Shown here in pieces: positions 1-10,000 of a stretch of 64,000 nt of DNA (its first letter is position 1; every line of letters starts with the position of its first letter). The stretch is from assembly GCA_022843385.1 (NCBI GenBank), contig JALHNT010000032.1:1-64000 (forward strand). The letters are read 5' to 3'. The notes beneath the pieces are model-generated. The model was given only the letters and a program-made list of their open reading frames with translations, was not told the origin of the DNA and did not search any database. Made by a program: the position numbers and the translations under genes. This DNA comes from Anaerolineae bacterium (GTDB lineage: Bacteria; Chloroflexota; Anaerolineae; Aggregatilineales; Phototrophicaceae).

Positions 1-1
1 G

Positions 2-970
2 AGTATTACGTCTCTGGCTCTTAGTGAAGATGAAAGCCGAGTTGCTCTGGCTTATGTTGATACTGCTGATACGGTGTATAAATTGGAAAACATGCGATTG
101 AGTATTGTTCAGCTCAGCACCGGCCAAGAGCAGTTATCGATCTCGATACCTGAGCATTTCACTATTGATGGCTTGTGGTGGCGCGCCAACGACACTGAAG
201 TTGTCGTCATTTACGAGAACCGTATTGAGCGTTATGCGGCGCAGACTGGTGTCCGCCTGAGCCAGTCCATCCGCCCGTACTATTACATTTTCAAGCTGGG
301 ATTGCATCCCGATCGGGCGACGATTGCTTTGCTGACTAAGCGCAGGACGCCTGCGTTTGATGCTTATCTTGAGATCGTTGATGTTGTCACCGGCACGCAG
401 CGGTACAGCATGATCCTGCCCATTCCTTATGAGAAGAAGACGGACTGGATCGCTTGGAGCCGAGATGGCAATCGATTGGCTATTCTCAGTCAAACGGGCA
501 AAGCGCTGATCTACAACTGGAATGGCTCGACCCTTACTTTGGTACGCGAATTTGTGTATGCCGTGCCTGATTGGCCGACCGATGGCGCATGGTCGCCGGA
601 TAATCAGCAATTAGCCATTACCGTGAACAGCGCGGGCACTGGGCTGGGATTGTCGGTCTATGATGTCAACACTGGAACGTTCTTGAGGCAACTGACCAAT
701 ATCCGAATCGAAGACATCCAATGGAGTCCTGAGACGAATCTGATCGCCGGGATTGTATGGCAAAGTATGGACCCCAGCTATCTGCGGGTACTCAACAGCA
801 CAACCGGCGCAACCGTCCAGGATTTCACCAGCTTGAACCCAGACTTATCTCGCTTCTCTTGGAGTAGGAACGGCAACCTGGTACTTGGCTACAACATTGA
901 ATACGAGGATTGGGTACAAAACCCCAATTCGCCGCTTGTCACCACCCAACGCCCCAGCATCCTGCCGTGA
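2..970 (+). CDS. C-terminal part of a WD40/TolB-like beta-propeller protein (5' truncated)
   Basis: The reading frame is open to the left edge, so the gene starts outside the window; the GTG at 74 is only the first in-window start codon. The protein shows repeated beta-propeller blades of the type 'W-S-x-D/E-x-N-x-L/I-A' (AWSRDGNRLAILS, AWSPDNQQLAIT, QWSPETNLIAGI, SWSRNGNLVLGY), spaced about 45-50 residues apart. Such WD40- or TolB-like propellers usually act as protein-binding scaffolds, and this piece has no catalytic motif. The stop is at 968-970 and the last residues (TQRPSILP) look like a natural C terminus. The partner and the cell location cannot be judged without the missing N terminus. 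Confidence 0.75.
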   Translation, partial: SITSLALSEDESRVALAYVDTADTVYKLENMRLSIVQLSTGQEQLSISIPEHFTIDGLWWRANDTEVVVIYENRIERYAAQTGVRLSQSIRPYYYIFKLGLHPDRATIALLTKRRTPAFDAYLEIVDVVTGTQRYSMILPIPYEKKTDWIAWSRDGNRLAILSQTGKALIYNWNGSTLTLVREFVYAVPDWPTDGAWSPDNQQLAITVNSAGTGLGLSVYDVNTGTFLRQLTNIRIEDIQWSPETNLIAGIVWQSMDPSYLRVLNSTTGATVQDFTSLNPDLSRFSWSRNGNLVLGYNIEYEDWVQNPNSPLVTTQRPSILP

Positions 971-1126
971 GGACGAGGGGTGTGAGGTCAGGTACGCAAT
1001 CAAGCATGCAGGATGAAAGTGCTGAGAGAACACACAGCCCGTTTTTTCCTTTATCGCCTTATTTGGCGTGGGTATTCGGATCTACAACGAGAAGCGCTGG
1101 CGGCTGTACACCTGGCATGACTCAGG
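971..1126. other. Intergenic region between converging genes
   Basis: This spacer lies between the propeller gene and the minus-strand gene that ends at 1127. I see no strong terminator. A 35-codon reading frame (1013-1120, plus strand) is possible but has no support. Confidence 0.4.
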
Positions 1127-1552
1127 CTAGAAGCGCTGATGGATGAGCTGCTCGCGCATTCGATCCAGTTCAGCGGCGGCGCGCTGCCCTAGGTCAGACA
1201 TGGCCGTCACCAGACTATGCTGGCTCGGCTCCAACGCCGGCTCACCCAGCAGCACGGCGCAATAACTGTTGATGAGCATAAATGGGGTGCGCGTGACATA
1301 CAGGCACAATGGGTCATAGCTGCCATCGGGCTGCCGGTAGGTCTTTCCCAGCCGGTGAGCCGAGAATGAGCTGCTGCGGATGCGCTCGGCATAATGTCGG
1401 GCCTCTGAAGGGGTTTCGCCTGTCAGTGAAGCCAATAGCGCCTCGGCATAGCGTCCCATATCCTCGGCCAGCGCCACCAGATCTTCGCCAGGAGCGGGGT
1501 GGGATTGCTGTGGGGCGTGAACCATTGAGCGACTTCTTTCGGAACTCATCAT
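1127..1552 (-). CDS. Hypothetical protein, about 141 aa
   Basis: I do not recognise the family. The predicted protein is largely helical and soluble (ALAEDMGRYAEALLASL, AAAELDRMREQL) with no signal peptide or membrane segment. The start at 1552 is chosen because GGAGG lies 4 bases upstream of the ATG; a second ATG follows at 1549. An open frame extends further upstream to 1594 but without a ribosome site. It is divergent from the TPR kinase at 1685, and the roughly 130-base gap should carry both promoters. No functional assignment is offered. Confidence 0.6.
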   Translation of the reverse strand: MMSSERSRSMVHAPQQSHPAPGEDLVALAEDMGRYAEALLASLTGETPSEARHYAERIRSSSFSAHRLGKTYRQPDGSYDPLCLYVTRTPFMLINSYCAVLLGEPALEPSQHSLVTAMSDLGQRAAAELDRMREQLIHQRF

Positions 1553-1684
1553 TCGTCCTCCACTCGCATTGTAACCCGGGTTGCCTTGCTGCAACCGTTA
1601 AGCCTGATGAAGACTTACGGAAAAAATCAGTAAACCTCGGTTAAAATAGGACAACTTACCGATATAACAGACGTAGATTCTCCG

Positions 1685-3532
1685 ATGACCACCAGTCCAA
1701 TCGAGTTGCCACCTGACAATGATACGCTGGGAAAACTGCTTCATCAGATGGCCTATTTACGTAACCGCGATTATGCTAGGTTAATCGCGTTAGCTGAAGA
1801 AGCTGTGCCGCTGGCCGAGTCATTGAACCGGACGGCTGATTTATGCAAGAGCCTGTATTTCATGGCCTGGGGTTACTTGCGCCAGGGTGATTTTTCTAAA
1901 GCGGCTCTTCCTGCCAAACGGAGCCTGGAACTGGCGACGCGGCATCAACTCCCTATCGAAGAAGGCTTTGCCCTCAGCGCTCTGGCCGCGGTTTATCTGA
2001 CGCTCAGCCAATCTGCTGAAGGGTTGGAATTACTCCTGCGCCAGCGCCAGATCGCCATAACCCATCAACACCTCTATCTGGTCGAGATGGCAACCCACGA
2101 CATCGCTACTTGCTATATGGTAGCCGGACAGCTGGACGAAGCGCTGCAACTGTTTCATGAAGATCTGCGCTTGATTGATGAACATGGCTTCGTCGCCGAA
2201 AAATCCATGACTTTGCTCAACATGGGAACGATTTACACGATCAGGCATGATTATGCAGAGGCATTGCCTTTTTTTCAGCAGTCATTGCAAGTGGCGGATC
2301 AGGAGCAAATCCTTGAAGGACAAATTCTGGCACTGACCTGTATGGTTGAAAGCTATGCCTATCTGAACCAACTGGACGAAGCCAAACGCTGGCTGAGCGA
2401 GGCGGAAAGGCGGCTGGCATCTTTCGCTCAGCCGGTACAGGAGTCCCGACTAAGGCTGGCGCGTGGTCGAATCTTCCGCCAGATGCAGGACTGGGAACAG
2501 GCAGCAGCCGTTCTTGAACAGGCGCTGCATGAAACGCAAGAGCATGATGATGTGTCAACCCAGGTTATGGTGCTGGATGAATTGGCTTCTCTCCTGGCAG
2601 AAACGGGTGATTATCGCCGTGCCTTTGACTATCTGCGCCGACACCATGAGACCAACGAGCGCATGATTGATGAACAGTCCCGCGCCCGCAATGATGTCTT
2701 GCGATTGCTTTATGAAACTGAGGCTGTACAAAAGGAAGCTGAATTGCAGCGCCTCCGTCGTGAAGTAGCAGAACGGGAGTTGGAGGAATACAAACGCGCT
2801 GAAGCCGAGCGAAGGGAAACCGAGCATCTCCAACTGGTCCTGGAACAAGAGCGTGAACTCACAGCTACTAAGGAACGGATTCTGACGCGGGTCAACCATG
2901 AATTCCGCACGCCGCTCGCGATCATCCGCACTGCGACGGATCTGCTCACCTACCATTATCTGCGTCTGAGCGAAGCCAAGCGTAAATATCACCAGCGCGT
3001 CATTCAGGAGCAGTTCGCCCGGATAGAGCAGCAGTTGAACGCGATTGGGATGGTTCTGCATGTGCAGCATGGTGCGCCTAGCGAGGCCCCGGTTGCTACA
3101 GCCTTGCCGTTGTTGTCCCAAAAGGCCATTCATGAAGCCCAGCAGCAGACTCAGATGCTGGATCGGGTTGATCTCGTGTTGGATACAGAGCAGACCGACG
3201 TGCGGGTCGATGCCAGTATTTTATGTGAGATTGTCACTCAACTGCTGACCAATGCACTTAAGTTTTCACAGCAGCGTGTCTTGTGTATCATCTCGATCGT
3301 CGAAACTGAGCTGGTCATCCGCGTCATAGATCAGGGCATCGGGATTCCACCAGACGAAACCGATAAAGTGTTTGAACCGTTGTACCGCGCCAGCAACATC
3401 GACGAAATCCGGGGCAATGGGCTGGGGTTGACGATTGTGCGCGATTATGTGGCACTGCTGCGGGGACATGTTCAGTTGGAGAGTCGTATCGGTCATGGGA
3501 CAACCGTGACTGTCGCGGTGCCCCTCGGTTAG
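1685..3532 (+). CDS. TPR-containing sensor histidine kinase
   Basis: A 615-residue protein without membrane segments. Residues about 15-335 form TPR repeats (for example AEGLELLLRQRQIAITHQ, YAEALPFFQQSLQVADQ), followed by a charged coiled coil (about 340-395) and a HisKA domain with H-box NHEFRTPLAI; the phospho-acceptor is His405. The HATPase domain has an N-box (LLTNALKFS, about 521), a G1 box (DQGIGIP) and a G2 box (GNGLGLTIV). The TPR input suggests that it senses a cytoplasmic protein or peptide partner. Its stop overlaps by 4 bases the stop of the convergent gene 3529-4071, whose operon includes a CheY-like receiver, so that receiver may be its target (inference). An A/T-rich -10-like element (TAAAAT, about 1643) lies about 40 bases upstream of the ATG. 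Confidence 0.9.
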   Translation: MTTSPIELPPDNDTLGKLLHQMAYLRNRDYARLIALAEEAVPLAESLNRTADLCKSLYFMAWGYLRQGDFSKAALPAKRSLELATRHQLPIEEGFALSALAAVYLTLSQSAEGLELLLRQRQIAITHQHLYLVEMATHDIATCYMVAGQLDEALQLFHEDLRLIDEHGFVAEKSMTLLNMGTIYTIRHDYAEALPFFQQSLQVADQEQILEGQILALTCMVESYAYLNQLDEAKRWLSEAERRLASFAQPVQESRLRLARGRIFRQMQDWEQAAAVLEQALHETQEHDDVSTQVMVLDELASLLAETGDYRRAFDYLRRHHETNERMIDEQSRARNDVLRLLYETEAVQKEAELQRLRREVAERELEEYKRAEAERRETEHLQLVLEQERELTATKERILTRVNHEFRTPLAIIRTATDLLTYHYLRLSEAKRKYHQRVIQEQFARIEQQLNAIGMVLHVQHGAPSEAPVATALPLLSQKAIHEAQQQTQMLDRVDLVLDTEQTDVRVDASILCEIVTQLLTNALKFSQQRVLCIISIVETELVIRVIDQGIGIPPDETDKVFEPLYRASNIDEIRGNGLGLTIVRDYVALLRGHVQLESRIGHGTTVTVAVPLG

Positions 3533-4071
3533 CCGGGTGGGGCATGTGACAGCTTGCTCTGTACCCATTGGCGCAGCGCCTGCTCCAGTGCCTGCCTCAC
3601 TAACAAGCGCTGATCAGCGTGATAACTGGCCTGATAGAGCGCCTGAAGCGGTGGATCTGGATCGTTGGGATAGTAGAGATCGAAGCGCCGCCGAATGTGA
3701 TGGTAGTACGACTCCGGGTTGAAGATCGCGCCCTGAAACGGCAGGCTCTTTTCCCCCACCATCACCTGCACCGCGCCTTCGATCACCTGCGCCCAGATGC
3801 CCAGCAGTCCGAGAGTCTGATAGAAGTAGTAGCCTTTGGGTTTATGCCACACCACCACGCCTACCCACTCACCACGCGGTGAGGCTACCGTCTTCGGCCC
3901 ATAGACTTTCAGCGGCGCGGGCGGGCGCTTCTTGATGGCTTCGAGAAATCCGACGGCGTTCAGGCTGTCGAGGATGCCGGAGAACAGCGCCTGTTGCGGG
4001 GCGGCTGCCTGTTCCTGCTGCTTCAATGCCAACCGGCGCATGATCTCCTGATAACGATCATCGCTGCTCAT
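3529..4071 (-). CDS. Hypothetical protein in receiver/RpiB operon
   Basis: A 180-residue soluble protein of unknown family. It has a helical N terminus (residues 1-45), a central beta-rich part with aromatic clusters (VGVVVWHKPKGYYFYQTL, FNPESYYHHIRRRFDLYYPN) and a helical C terminus. The ATG overlaps the TGA of the receiver gene (ATGA), so the two are translationally coupled and probably work together. The C-terminal stop overlaps the end of the TPR kinase on the other strand. It may be an output partner of the receiver, but nothing in the sequence proves this. Confidence 0.7.
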   Translation of the reverse strand: MSSDDRYQEIMRRLALKQQEQAAAPQQALFSGILDSLNAVGFLEAIKKRPPAPLKVYGPKTVASPRGEWVGVVVWHKPKGYYFYQTLGLLGIWAQVIEGAVQVMVGEKSLPFQGAIFNPESYYHHIRRRFDLYYPNDPDPPLQALYQASYHADQRLLVRQALEQALRQWVQSKLSHAPPG

Positions 4072-4454
4072 GACAGCCGCAGCGCTTCCCGCGCCGCCTG
4101 CATCAGATCCGCCAGCTCAAACGGCTTGGTGATATAGCGCACCACCCGCGCCTGGAGTTTACCGATCAGTTTATTGGCCGGGTCGCCAAAAGCCGTCATG
4201 ATGATGACTGGGAACTGGGCTTCCGGGAAGCGTTCCTTAATGGTGTCTAACACCTGCCAGCCGGTCATTCCTGGCATCCCGATATCAAGGATCATCAGAT
4301 CAGGGAAACCCTTTTCCAGTTCGGCCAGTGCTGCCATACCGCTGGATACGCAATGACTGCTGATGCCGGCCATCTCCAACCCGGCCTGAGCCATCAACGC
4401 CAGATCAATCGTGTCATCCACAATCAGCGCGTGATAAGTTGTCTGGTCGCTCAT
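4068..4454 (-). CDS. Single-domain response regulator (CheY-like receiver)
   Basis: 128 residues that consist only of a receiver domain: acidic pair D13-D14, phospho-acceptor Asp57 (LMILDIGMPG), the conserved Thr in MTAFGD and Lys in ITKPF. There is no output domain, so it must act by protein-protein contact, as stand-alone receivers do. It starts 3 bases after the isomerase stop and overlaps the next gene by ATGA, forming a three-gene operon. The TPR histidine kinase converging on this operon is a plausible phospho-donor (inference from location). Confidence 0.9.
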   Translation of the reverse strand: MSDQTTYHALIVDDTIDLALMAQAGLEMAGISSHCVSSGMAALAELEKGFPDLMILDIGMPGMTGWQVLDTIKERFPEAQFPVIIMTAFGDPANKLIGKLQARVVRYITKPFELADLMQAAREALRLS

Positions 4455-4457
4455 GGG

Positions 4458-5138
4458 TTATTTGCCGTATTTGTGTTCAACCGCGATGATTTTATCGACC
4501 CGTTTGGCATGACGTCCACCGCCGAAGGGCGTTTTCAGCCAGGTCTCGACAATCTGTTTTGCCAGCGCGCTGCCGATCAACCCCGCGCCCAGCGTCAGAA
4601 CATTGGCGTCGTTATGTTCACGGCTGTTGACTGCTGTGGCGTAGTCATAACATAGCGCTGCCCGTACCCCCGGCACCTTGTTGGCGACCATGCACGAGCC
4701 GATGCCTGCGCCATCGATCATGATACCGCGCCAGACTTTTCCGCTGGCGACCTGCTCGGCCACTGCCAGCGCGAAATCTGGGTAATCCACGCTCTCAGCG
4801 CTGTTCGTGCCGCAGTCGATGATGCTGTAGCGGCCTTGCAGTTCGGCCTTCAACGCTTCTTTGAGAGCAAAGCCGCCATGATCGGCACCCAGCGCAAGCG
4901 TGTTCCCGTCCATCTGAGTGTAGGGTGTGTCCGAAGCCGCGACCAGCCGAATCCGCCGATCCAGGGCGGCCTGCTGCGCTAGCGGCGTCACCAGCGCGTT
5001 CGGTGGCAGGATCAATTCGCCCCCTTCCGCGATGGCGTTTACGGCGTTCTCATCGATCAGGGGACGGCTGCTGCCTCGCCCCAGTTGTTGTCGCAGCCGG
5101 GCCGCGACCACCCGGCGAATCATCTCTTCATCCGACAT
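4458..5138 (-). CDS. rpiB: RpiB/LacA/LacB-family sugar-phosphate isomerase with N-terminal extension
   Basis: The C-terminal ~145 residues are a typical RpiB fold (LALGADHGGFALKEAL, DCGTNSAESVDYPDFA, GAGIGSCMVANKVPGVRAALCYD, SREHNDANVLTLGA), the family that interconverts ribose-5-phosphate and ribulose-5-phosphate. Ahead of it lie about 75 residues not found in minimal RpiB (about 150 aa), with an amphipathic helix (EEMIRRVVAARLRQQLG) and a segment LILPPNALVTPLAQQAAL. The latter resembles a motif shared by some bacterial-microcompartment-linked enzymes, so the extension could be a targeting or oligomerisation module (inference). The start at 5138 is preferred because AAGGA lies about 10 bases upstream; an open frame continues to 5195. 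A TATAAT-like -10 lies on the minus strand near 5168. Confidence 0.85.
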   Translation of the reverse strand: MSDEEMIRRVVAARLRQQLGRGSSRPLIDENAVNAIAEGGELILPPNALVTPLAQQAALDRRIRLVAASDTPYTQMDGNTLALGADHGGFALKEALKAELQGRYSIIDCGTNSAESVDYPDFALAVAEQVASGKVWRGIMIDGAGIGSCMVANKVPGVRAALCYDYATAVNSREHNDANVLTLGAGLIGSALAKQIVETWLKTPFGGGRHAKRVDKIIAVEHKYGK

Positions 5139-5277
5139 GAGGATATCCTTTGTTGCACCGTGCGAATTATACGGCGGAGACCGCCCGACTTGCAATGAAC
5201 ATGACGATCTGGATTGATTGTCAACGCGCGGGCAGCATGGGTAGAATGAACTTCAGTCAACGGTTGAAGGATGTCAC

Positions 5278-6060
5278 ATGGGCAAACTGGATGGGCGGGT
5301 AGCCCTGATCACCGGCGGAAATTCGGGCATCGGACGGGCGACGGCGCTGCTCTTCGCACAGGAAGGGGCGCGGGTAGCGCTAGCGGCGCGCGGCGAAGCC
5401 AACGGTCAGGCGACGGTCGAACACATCTGGTCATTGGGCGGGGGTGCGCTGTTCATACGCTGCGATGTGCGCCAGTATGCCGAGTGCGAACGGGCAGTGG
5501 CACAGACCCTTGAGCATTATGGAGCTATCGATATTCTCTTCAACAACGCCGGGATTGTCCCGCTGGGGACGGTGTTGGATACGGCGCTGGACGTTTGGGA
5601 TGATGTGCTGGCGACCAACATCAGCGGCACCTTTTTTATGAGCCGAGCGGCGCTGCCCCATATGATCGGGCGGGGCCGCGGTGTAATCGTAAACACCGGC
5701 TCGGATTGGGCGGTGGTGGGCGGGCAGCGGGCGGCAGCCTACTCGACCACCAAAGGGGCGGTGGCGCTGCTCACCAAATCGATGGCACTCGATCATGCCC
5801 GGCAAGGGATTCGCGTCAACGCCATCTGTCCCGGCGATACCTATGTCGAACGGTGGGATGCCCGCCTCCAGCCTGGGCAGACCCGTGAAGCGTATCTGGC
5901 GGCGCTGGGTGAACACTTCCCCCTGGGGCGCGTCGGCACAGTCGATGAGATCGCTCGCGCCGTCCTCTTCCTCGCCAGCGATGACTCCAGCTACATGACC
6001 GGGCAACTGCTGGTCGTGGATGGGGGCAACACTGCCGGCGGCGCGAGCGTCCACTACTGA
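5278..6060 (+). CDS. Short-chain dehydrogenase/reductase (SDR)
   Basis: 260 residues, the usual length of a classical SDR. The cofactor motif TGGNSGIG is at residues 12-19, NNAG near 89-92, the catalytic Tyr155-x3-Lys159 (AYSTTK) follows a Ser in NTGSDWA, and the C-terminal half has the family signature (IRVNAICPGDT, SSYMTGQLLVVDGG). It therefore oxidises an alcohol or reduces a ketone with NAD(P)H; the substrate cannot be read from sequence. The ATG has GAAGGA 8 bases upstream. A TAGAAT element near 5242 is a candidate -10. It stands alone between the divergent rpiB operon and a DUF4261 gene. Confidence 0.92.
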   Translation: MGKLDGRVALITGGNSGIGRATALLFAQEGARVALAARGEANGQATVEHIWSLGGGALFIRCDVRQYAECERAVAQTLEHYGAIDILFNNAGIVPLGTVLDTALDVWDDVLATNISGTFFMSRAALPHMIGRGRGVIVNTGSDWAVVGGQRAAAYSTTKGAVALLTKSMALDHARQGIRVNAICPGDTYVERWDARLQPGQTREAYLAALGEHFPLGRVGTVDEIARAVLFLASDDSSYMTGQLLVVDGGNTAGGASVHY

Positions 6061-6213
6061 CCGACATGACCGATCTCTTGGATAGTTATTTGTCGATGGT
6101 TATCTGATATGCGTATGCCTGGGTCGCTCTGGCAGGTGTCTTGTCGAAGTGCCGAAATCCGAATCGGTGCTATCCTCAAGTCCAATGTAACAAGAGTCAG
6201 GAGAGGGATTAGG

Positions 6214-7047
6214 ATGATCCGCCCCAATGGTATCTACCAGGTCCATTTGCTTACGGCAGAGCCCCCGGTGCTTGATCTTGAACGGCTATTGCCTGTGCTC
6301 AAGGAGCGCTGTGGACGAGTCGATGTGGTATCTCAGGATGATGAGCAAGACAAATCCTTCACGATACTCACGCTGGCGTACCCCGATCTGGCAGCGGATG
6401 GATTGGTTCCGCCCGCGAGCGTCTTCGGTTGTTTCGCGGCAGCGCCAACCGGGGAAGACCTGGATACCGCGCTGCAACAGACCTGGCAGTGGAAGGCTGA
6501 AGCAACTGAAGCTGTTTCGCGCTGTCAGGGATACATCATGGTGAATGACATGCTTGGCAGGCTGCTGCCCCATCAACAGCGAATGGAGTGGCTGTACCAT
6601 CTCATCGAGTCGCTGCTCGATCAGGTGGATTGTCATGCGATTCACTGGGTCTCCAGCAGTCAGGTGGTCAACCCAGAGATTTATCAAGCGATGCGCCGGC
6701 AGCAACCACCTCATCCGCTCTATGGCGCGGTCAATGTTCGTCTGTTCAATATTGGCAACGGGCAACCCGGCGAAGTGGTCATGGATACGCTGGGGTTGGC
6801 AGCATTGGGGTTGCCAGACGTGCAGTGTCATTTCATCAATCTCGACCTGAATGCCGTTGCCAACCTGCTCTACAACCTCGCGCTCTATCTTTTCCAACAG
6901 GGTGATATCATCGACGATGGGAATACAGTTGAGGGGCTACAGCCGGGCAGCAAATGGGTGTGCCAGCACGAAGAAGCGATTGTCGCCCCACAGCGTGAGG
7001 TGTTGGATGTTAATCCTGGCAAGCCCTATGCTGCTGGCAACCGGTGA
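6214..7047 (+). CDS. DUF4261 domain protein
   Basis: A soluble protein of 277 residues. The C-terminal half carries the DUF4261 pattern (MDTLGLAALGLPDVQCHF followed by NALYLFQQGD-type residues and DGNTVEG). The function of the family is unknown. The start at 6214 (MIRPNGIYQVHLL) is chosen because AGGAGAGG lies about 10 bases upstream; the open frame also runs back to 6109 with less natural sequence. It is convergent with the cyclase-AAA-TPR gene, whose stop is 14 bases beyond its own. Confidence 0.8.
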   Translation: MIRPNGIYQVHLLTAEPPVLDLERLLPVLKERCGRVDVVSQDDEQDKSFTILTLAYPDLAADGLVPPASVFGCFAAAPTGEDLDTALQQTWQWKAEATEAVSRCQGYIMVNDMLGRLLPHQQRMEWLYHLIESLLDQVDCHAIHWVSSSQVVNPEIYQAMRRQQPPHPLYGAVNVRLFNIGNGQPGEVVMDTLGLAALGLPDVQCHFINLDLNAVANLLYNLALYLFQQGDIIDDGNTVEGLQPGSKWVCQHEEAIVAPQREVLDVNPGKPYAAGNR

Positions 7048-7060
7048 CGGCGTCTCGAGA

Positions 7061-10000
7061 TCACGTCTCGCGCGCCAGCCAGGGGCTTTCATGCAGATCC
7101 AGCGGGCGCAGGTTGCGGGCGGTGCGCAGCCGTCCCCGTTCCAGCGCCGCCGCCAGCCGGGGTGAGATCGCCAGGCTATCCTGAAGCGAGTCGAGGATCA
7201 GGCCGGCTTTGTCGCGGGCTTCCTGGGGCGCGGCGGCATGGTTCAGCACCATCCCCAGCAGCTCGCCACAGCGTTCCTGTTCGCCCTGTCGCGCCAGCAA
7301 CAGCGTGATGCCAGTCAGAATCCACAGGGTCAGCGGCGTGTCGCGGATGGCCGAAGCGGTTTCAAAGGCTTCCTGAAACAGGGCGCTGGCTTCATCGTAG
7401 CGCCCCTGTACCACCGCGATGTCGCCCAGTCCGCCAAGCGTCAGCGCCAGGCCGACCCGGTTATCGAACTCGCGGTAGATCGCCAGCGCATCCTGATAAT
7501 GCCGCTCGGCTAACGGGTAATTGCCCTCGGCAAACGCCACATCGCCCAGATAATAGATCGAACGCGCCAGCGCCCGGCGGTTGTGATTTTCCATATTGAT
7601 GATGATGCTCTCTTCCAGCAGGCGGCGCGCCTGGGGCAGATCACCTTCCAGCCGGGTTATCGCGCCCAGATGGATCAGGGCATTCGCCACCTCGTTCAGA
7701 TTGCCGAACTGCTGCGCCACCTTCAGGATGTCATCCAGATAGCGACGGGCATCAGCGTAGCGGCCCTCCAGCCGGGCGATGAGCGCCAGTTCTTCCTTCA
7801 TCACGCTGCTGGCCGCGGCGGCCCCCAACGGATCAACGATGTTCAAGGCTTCTTCATAATGCTGCTGCGCCAGCAGATAATTGCCCTGTACCCGCGCCAG
7901 ATTGCCCAGATTCCACAGGCTGCTGGCAACCCCGGCGCGATCCCCGATGTCTTCCTGAATGGTCAGCGCTTCGAGGAATAGACGACGCGCTTCTTCGTGG
8001 TCGCCCAGCGTCCGCGCCAGATTGCCGAGGTTGGAGAGGGGACTGGCGATGCCGGCGCGCAGACCGATGGTGCGGAAGATTTGCAGACCGGCTTCCAGGT
8101 CGCCGCGCGCTTCGGTATAACGCCCCAGTTCGGCCTTGACCAGCCCCAGATTGTTGAGCGCGCCGGCGGTGCGAGCCTGATCGCCGATCTCGCGGGCAAT
8201 GGTCAGGCTTTGCTGATAGTAGCTGATGGCTTCCATCGAGTCGCCCTGAAAGTGCGACATCGCGCCCAGGCCGTTGAGCGCCCAGGCGAAGCCGCGTTTG
8301 TCCTCGACCTCGCGGGCGATGTTAAGCGACTCCTGGAAATACTGGATGCCGTCATCGTAGCGGCGCATGACTGTCCCGACCAGCCAGCCTAACTCATAGA
8401 GCATCTTGACGATGCCGCGTCCATCGTGAATTTGCTCAAACAGTATCAGACTTTGCTCATAATACTCGCGAGCGCGAACATAATCGCTCAGGCCGCGATA
8501 GGCCTGTCCCAACTGGGTCTTCACCTGGGCTTCAAGTAAGGGGAGCGGCTCTTCATCCTTCAGGATCGCCAGCGCCCGTTCACCGCGTTCGATGGCCTCA
8601 CGGTAAGCGCTGATGTTGAGGGCGACTTCCGTAGAACGAATCAGGAACTCGACCGCCTGCCGCGACTGCCCGGCATGTTCGTAATGCTCAGCGATCAGGC
8701 CAGTGTACTCATTGATACGATCCCCAGCCCGTTCCACCAGCCACTCGGCCACCTGGGCATGATACACCCGCCGCAGTCGCCGCAGTACGCTCTCGTAGGT
8801 GACATCGTAGAGAATGGTGTGGCGGAAAATATACTCGTTCGTCCCGGCAAAGGCCGACGACTCGCGATAGCGGATCAACTCACGGCGACGCAGCGCTTCC
8901 AGAATCTCCGGCAAATTCTCCAATGGCGGTTCGCCCTCGGCCTGCAAGCGTTCAAGCGCGCCATCCCAGAAGATACGTCCGACGACTGCTGCCCGCTGTA
9001 ACACAGCCTGTTCATCCTGTGGCAGCGCGTCGAGCCGCGCCTGAATGACGCCGGTGAGCGTCGAGGGAATGCGCAGATCAGTCAGGCGCGATAGATTGAC
9101 CCGCCAGGCTTCCGGGTCCTTCACAATCACCTGATCGTCAATCATCATCTTGATGATCTCTTCGACATAAAACGGATTGCCTTCGGCGGTCGTGATGACT
9201 TGTTCCAGCAGGTTGTCGGGCGGCTCGGCTACTTTGTGCAGGATATCGGTCGCCAACTGACGGGTATCGTCACGCGAGAGGGGACGCACCTCAATCATCG
9301 TGTTGAGTTCGGGGTTATCCATCCAGGGTGGGGCGCGTCGTTCCAGCAGCACCGGACGCGCCAGACAAACGACCAGCAGCTTAAGCGCCCGCTTGGAGCG
9401 AATCAGATGATTGACCAGATCGAGCGATTTGTCATCAGCCCAGTGAATATCATCAAGGAACATGACGGTCGGGGCTTTGGTCGCCACTTTACCGAAGAAC
9501 TCGGTCAGATAATACAGGCTCAACTGGGTCATCTGCTGTGGGTCATCGCCTTGCAGATGGGGGCTGTTGGAGAAGTCGAAACCGATCAGATTGCCGATGG
9601 CATGGGCTTTATGCTCGTTGCCGCTTCCGAGGAAGCTGACGATTCCCTGTTCCAGCTTGGCACGCACCGTCGCGGCGCTGTCGCTGTCCTGGATGTTGAA
9701 GCGGAAGGCGAACATATTGCGGATGAGAGCATAGGGCATCCGCGTCATCTCGGCGGTCGCGCGTCCGGTGAAATGCAGCACACTCTCCGGGCGGTCATCC
9801 AGCCAGTTGTCGAATTCGCGCAGCAGCCGCGATTTGCCCACGCCCGGTTCGCCAATCACCGTGACGATCTGGGTTTCGCGCTCCTCGACGACCCAGGTGA
9901 AGATCGACTGAAGCTGCTCCAGTTCGGTCTGCCGGCCAATCATCCGCGTCTCGATGCCTTCGACCCCGCGCGTGGTCATGCGGAACGTGCGCGGTTTTTC

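Noticed and set aside
1013-1120. 35-codon open frame (MKVLREHTARFF...)
   Set aside because: An AGG lies just before the ATG, but there is no paralogue, signal peptide or promoter, so it cannot be told from chance.
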